Assembly: GCF_022808645.1 (NCBI RefSeq)
Contig: NZ_JAKZKT010000016.1
Span: 1-64,000, forward strand
From: Bacillus litorisediminis
GTDB lineage: Bacteria > Bacillota > Bacilli > Bacillales > JC228
DNA length: 64,000 nt
Reading direction: 5' to 3'
Each line of letters starts with the position of its first letter. Position 1 is the first letter of the stretch. A program made the position numbers and the translations under genes. The notes under the pieces were generated by a model. It did no database searches. It was not told where the DNA came from and was given only the letters and a program-made list of their open reading frames with translations. Of this stretch, positions 61,045 to 64,000 are shown one piece after another.

Positions 61045-62223
61045 ATGAGATTATCGATTTCAAAAGAAGAAATTTTAGAGCGTCAACGGAAGCTGTATCA
61101 AAGATTAGCGGCTGAAAACGTTGATTGTGCGGTTCTATTCAGTGTGACAGACATTTTTTATCTAACCAATTTTCACTTCCGTCCATCTGAGAGACCCATT
61201 GCTCTTGTCTTGGATTCTACGCAAAAAACCCATCTATTAGTCCCGCACCTAGAGTATGATCATGCCAAAGAATATGCCAATGTCGACTATGTGCATTATT
61301 ATCCTGAATATCCCGGGCTCCGCCACCCAATGGAATACTTGAAAGATATTTTACTAGAAAACAAGTTTGAAAATAAGATAGTCGGGCTAGACGCAGCAGG
61401 GTATAGTTCAGCCAAAGGGTATCGCGGACCGAAAGTAGCCGATTTAATGATGACGAAATTCGAATCCATCGCTGGCTGGGTAGAAGAAATGCGATTTGTC
61501 AAATCCGAAGCTGAAGTTGAATTGATTAAGGAATCTTGTCGATGGGGGAACTTGGCTCACAGGTTACTGCAAAAATATTCGAAGCCAGGTCTTAGCGAGA
61601 TTGAAATTACAAGCAGAGCTAGTACTGAAGCGACCATGGCTATGATTGAAACATTAGGGCCAGATTATAAACCTCATGGGAGAACGGCTTACGCGATTTT
61701 CCGCGGGCAAGTTGGAAAAATGTCAGCTTTCCCCCATGCGGTAACACAAAACTTAACTTTGAATAAAGGAGATACCCTCGTTACTGGGGCAGCAGCCGAT
61801 GTGTGGGGCTATCATAGTGAACTGGAAAGAACCATGTTTGTCCAAGAAGTGAGTAAGGAACAGGAAAAGTATTTCAACCACATGTATGAGGCCCAAGAAG
61901 TTGCTTTCAACGCGATTAAACCGGGAGTCCCTTGTTCGGATGTGGAAAAGCAAGTCCAAGCCTACTTTGAAGAAAATGGCATTACTCATCTTGTTTCACA
62001 TCATACCGGCCATAATATCGGTTTATTAGGGCATGAAGCGCCATTTTTAGATCTGGGCGATGAAACCATCATTCAGCCTGGCATGGTGTTTACTGTTGAG
62101 CCGGGGATTTATGTTCGCGGATTAGGCGGATTCCGCCATTCCGACACCGTTCTAGTCACCGACACTGGTATTGAAATGCTTACATTCTATCCAAGAGATT
62201 TAGAATCTATGATTTGCCAATAA
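61045..62223 (+). CDS. M24-family hydrolase, creatinase/ectoine-hydrolase-like, copy 1
   Basis: 392 residues. Creatinase_N domain at about 15-150, pita-bread M24 domain at about 160-390. The dinuclear metal site of true aminopeptidases is not kept: the first Asp is replaced (VTGAAADVWGYHSELERTM), the second Asp is Glu (SELERT), and the final Glu of RIED is Ser (GGFRHSDTV). The His in HHTGHNIG, the Glu in VEPG and a His in SAFPHAVTQ remain. ELERTM and GGFRHSD are shared with the creatinase/ectoine hydrolase branch, so hydrolysis of a small C-N compound is likelier than Xaa-Pro cleavage. Substrate inferred only. Confidence 0.82.
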   Translation: MRLSISKEEILERQRKLYQRLAAENVDCAVLFSVTDIFYLTNFHFRPSERPIALVLDSTQKTHLLVPHLEYDHAKEYANVDYVHYYPEYPGLRHPMEYLKDILLENKFENKIVGLDAAGYSSAKGYRGPKVADLMMTKFESIAGWVEEMRFVKSEAEVELIKESCRWGNLAHRLLQKYSKPGLSEIEITSRASTEATMAMIETLGPDYKPHGRTAYAIFRGQVGKMSAFPHAVTQNLTLNKGDTLVTGAAADVWGYHSELERTMFVQEVSKEQEKYFNHMYEAQEVAFNAIKPGVPCSDVEKQVQAYFEENGITHLVSHHTGHNIGLLGHEAPFLDLGDETIIQPGMVFTVEPGIYVRGLGGFRHSDTVLVTDTGIEMLTFYPRDLESMICQ

Positions 62224-62247
62224 TAACGGAAGAGGGAGAGTTTCTAT

Positions 62248-63429
62248 ATGCGTTTATCTATATCAAAGGAAGAGTTGCAAGGCCGTCAGAAAAAGTTTAT
62301 CAAAAAATTGACGGAGAATGATATTGACGGAGCGGTTTTGTTTAGTGTAACGGATATTTTTTATTTAACAGGTTTCCATTTTCATCCGACTGAGCGTCCT
62401 ATGGGATTTATTGTCGACCCTCAGGAAAAAACTCATCTATTTGTTCCGGCACTCGAGCATGAGCATGCGGAAGAGTTTGCGGTCATTGATTTTGTACATT
62501 CTTATCCAGAATATCCAGGTGTTCGTCATCCGATGGAGTATTTCAAGGATGTAATGAATGAAGCGGGACTTCAAGGTAAGGTCATAGCCTATGATTCTAA
62601 TGGATACGGATCTCCTATGGGTTACCGCGGTCCAAAACTGAGTGATTTACTGGATGCTAAGGATTTTGTTTCGGTTCACGGATGGGTTGAGGAAATGCGT
62701 TTTATCAAATCCGACGCTGAAATCGAGTTAATTAAAGAATCTTGCAGATGGGGCAATCTTGCTCACCGACTTTTAGTGAAATACACAAAACCAGGACTTA
62801 GTGAAATTGAGATTACAAGTCGAGCGACAACAGAAGCAACCATGATGATGATCGAAACTCTCGGACCGGATTATAAGCCACATGGCAGTCCAGCGAATGC
62901 TTTTTTCCGCGGACAAATCGGAGAAATGGCTGCCTTCCCGCATGCAGTTACACAAAACATCGTATTTAAAAAAGGTGATTTGTTCGTTACACAGGCTGCA
63001 GCTGACGTTTGGGGCTACAAAAGTGAGTTAGAAAGAACTATGTTTGTTCAAGAGGTTACTCCTGAGCAAGAAAAGTATTTTACCTATATGTACAATGCCC
63101 AGCAGCTTGCCTTCAATACAATTAAACCGGGTATTCCATATTCCAAAGTAGAAGAAACCATTCAAGCATATTGGAAGGAAGAGGGCATTCAACATCTCAC
63201 TCGCCACCATACCGGTCATAATATTGGACTTTTAGGCCACGAAGCACCATTTTTTGACTTAGGTGATCATACGATGATTCAACCAGGGATGGTTGTAACC
63301 GTTGAGCCTGGATTGTATGTACAGGGACTAGGCGGATTCCGTCACTCAGATACTGTTCTCATTACAGAGGATGGAATTGAGCTATTAACCTACTATCCTA
63401 GAGATTTGGAATCATTAATTACAGATTGA
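62248..63429 (+). CDS. M24-family hydrolase, creatinase/ectoine-hydrolase-like, copy 2
   Basis: 393 residues, a tandem paralogue of the preceding gene, sharing the same N-terminus (MRLSISKEEL), ADVWGYKSELERTM, HHTGHNIGLLGHEAP and GGFRHSDTV, with identical losses of canonical metal ligands. The conserved central block ESCRWGNLAHRLL is nearly unchanged. The two genes lie 24 bp apart and follow a dedicated ABC importer, so they may act on two related substrates or form a heteromer. Gene duplication with divergence is evident from the even spread of differences. GGAAGAGGGAGAG precedes the ATG. Confidence 0.82.
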   Translation: MRLSISKEELQGRQKKFIKKLTENDIDGAVLFSVTDIFYLTGFHFHPTERPMGFIVDPQEKTHLFVPALEHEHAEEFAVIDFVHSYPEYPGVRHPMEYFKDVMNEAGLQGKVIAYDSNGYGSPMGYRGPKLSDLLDAKDFVSVHGWVEEMRFIKSDAEIELIKESCRWGNLAHRLLVKYTKPGLSEIEITSRATTEATMMMIETLGPDYKPHGSPANAFFRGQIGEMAAFPHAVTQNIVFKKGDLFVTQAAADVWGYKSELERTMFVQEVTPEQEKYFTYMYNAQQLAFNTIKPGIPYSKVEETIQAYWKEEGIQHLTRHHTGHNIGLLGHEAPFFDLGDHTMIQPGMVVTVEPGLYVQGLGGFRHSDTVLITEDGIELLTYYPRDLESLITD

Positions 63430-63447
63430 TTAGGAATTGACAGTTCT

Positions 63448-63476
63448 AGGCCCGGGTAATCATTAATCCCGGGCCT
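63448..63476 (+). terminator. Hairpin after the M24 genes
   Basis: AGGCCCGGG (63448-63456) pairs perfectly with CCCGGGCCT (63468-63476). The T-run is poor, so readthrough into the cysteine hydrolase is possible. Confidence 0.6.
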
Positions 63477-63531
63477 GTATTGTATGCTGTCATTAATTTC
63501 TATTCTTCATTTCATAATAAAGGAGTAGACT

Positions 63532-64000
63532 ATGATTCGATTTGGGAATAGTACAAATTACTGGATTCAAAGCAACGATACTTTTGACATTAGCCGTGGT
63601 GCCAAAAGGAAATATTTATTAAAAAGTAATAATTTTAGACTTGCATTTGATCCAGAGCGAACGGCGCTTGTTATCACAGATATGCAAAACTTTTTCTTAT
63701 CTGAGAAGTTAGGCAGGAAACACAAAGGAATAGGACTGGTTAATCCGATTAGAAAGGTAATAAAGCATGCAAGAATGATTGGTATGAAAATGGTTTGGTT
63801 AAATTGGGGGATCCGTGCAGATATGGTAAATATACCACCAGGAATAAGCCGCATATTCTATCATGCCGGTACTGAAATAGGTAAAGAATTACCTAATGGA
63901 CTTGGTTTGAATCTTGTTAAAGGTTCATGGTCAGCTGAAATTATCCCAGAATTAAAAGAACTGGTTGAGTTAGAAGATATACAAATTGAAAAAAATCGGG
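63532..64000 (+). CDS. Isochorismatase-like cysteine hydrolase (partial, runs off the window)
   Basis: The first 156 codons are visible from ATG 63532, with AAGGAG 7 bp upstream. After an N-terminal extension of about 40 residues (NYWIQSNDTFDISRG), the family strand ALVITDMQNFF gives the catalytic Asp, VWLNWGIR follows, and KGSWSAEIIPEL is the usual region before the catalytic Lys/Cys part, which is outside. Family members hydrolyse amides or ureides (N-carbamoylsarcosine amidase, ureidoacrylate and biuret amidases, nicotinamidases). Position right after two creatinase-like genes suggests it takes the next step of the same pathway. Confidence 0.8.
   Translation, partial: MIRFGNSTNYWIQSNDTFDISRGAKRKYLLKSNNFRLAFDPERTALVITDMQNFFLSEKLGRKHKGIGLVNPIRKVIKHARMIGMKMVWLNWGIRADMVNIPPGISRIFYHAGTEIGKELPNGLGLNLVKGSWSAEIIPELKELVELEDIQIEKNR

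Overview
The window reads as chromosomal DNA from a spore-forming, low-GC Bacillaceae member of the Bacillus/Mesobacillus/Neobacillus kind. The evidence is an AT-rich sequence, strong GGAGG-type ribosome binding sites with frequent TTG and GTG starts, tight hairpin-plus-T-run terminators, and typical Bacillus gene sets: a Des/DesK/DesR cold-membrane system, a PBP3-like lipoprotein transpeptidase, a YkvU/SpoVB-like flippase, YfiBC- and NatAB-type ABC systems, YfmL-like helicases and BioY behind a BirA box. No rRNA, tRNA or CRISPR array was found. The genus is an inference.

Layout. 0-3.4 kb: end of an IS1182-type transposase, then desaturase, DesK and DesR with a recognisable DesR control region. 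3.4-7.3 kb: minus-strand thioesterase, LysR regulator and M20-type amidohydrolase, then a small excisionase-like DNA-binding gene. 7.4-18.2 kb: small hydrophilic proteins, a PBP, two M20 peptidases, a flippase, a YcaQ-like glycosylase, a cobalamin-binding-type protein and an AHSA1/ArsR pair. 18.2-20 kb: two secreted acidic proteins of unknown function. 20.2-25.7 kb: IclR regulator, three-gene tripartite tricarboxylate transporter (TctCBA), KDG kinase and KDPG aldolase, behind a promoter with a consensus cre site. 25.8-29.6 kb: DMT transporter, SDR and S9 peptidase. 29.6-31.2 kb: a foreign-looking patch with an IS1595 transposase remnant and a GC-richer dihydrofolate-reductase-family gene between exact 18-bp repeats. 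31.4-41.7 kb: M14 carboxypeptidase, heterodimeric ABC exporter, and NatBA with a divergent NatR/GDPD/NatK(frameshifted) cluster. 41.7-51.3 kb: oxidoreductase, FMN reductase, DinG-type helicase, an ABC-F gene behind a leader peptide and attenuator, and two DEAD-box helicases. 51.6-53.4 kb: a second AHSA1/ArsR pair and bioY. 53.5-64 kb: a GAF-CdaR regulator diverging from a Dpp/Opp-type ABC importer, two tandem creatinase/ectoine-hydrolase-like M24 proteins and a cysteine hydrolase cut by the window end.

The most unusual signals are four intergenic arrays (near 14.4, 15.9, 42.7 and 44.0 kb). Each is built of 5 to 13 degenerate units spaced 20-21 bp, with a short conserved core and a variable remainder. 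Cores differ between arrays, but the spacing and the orientation relative to flanking genes are the same. The best candidate for an uncharacterised pathway is the 53.5-64 kb cluster. Its M24 proteins have lost several canonical metal ligands and carry the ELERTM and GGFRHSD signatures of the creatinase/ectoine hydrolase branch, next to an isochorismatase-like hydrolase, a dedicated importer and a sensor-regulator. Other notable items are an apparent -1 frameshift at a T7 run in natK, nested palindromes in front of an AHSA1/ArsR operon, and a ribosome-mediated attenuator in front of the ABC-F gene.
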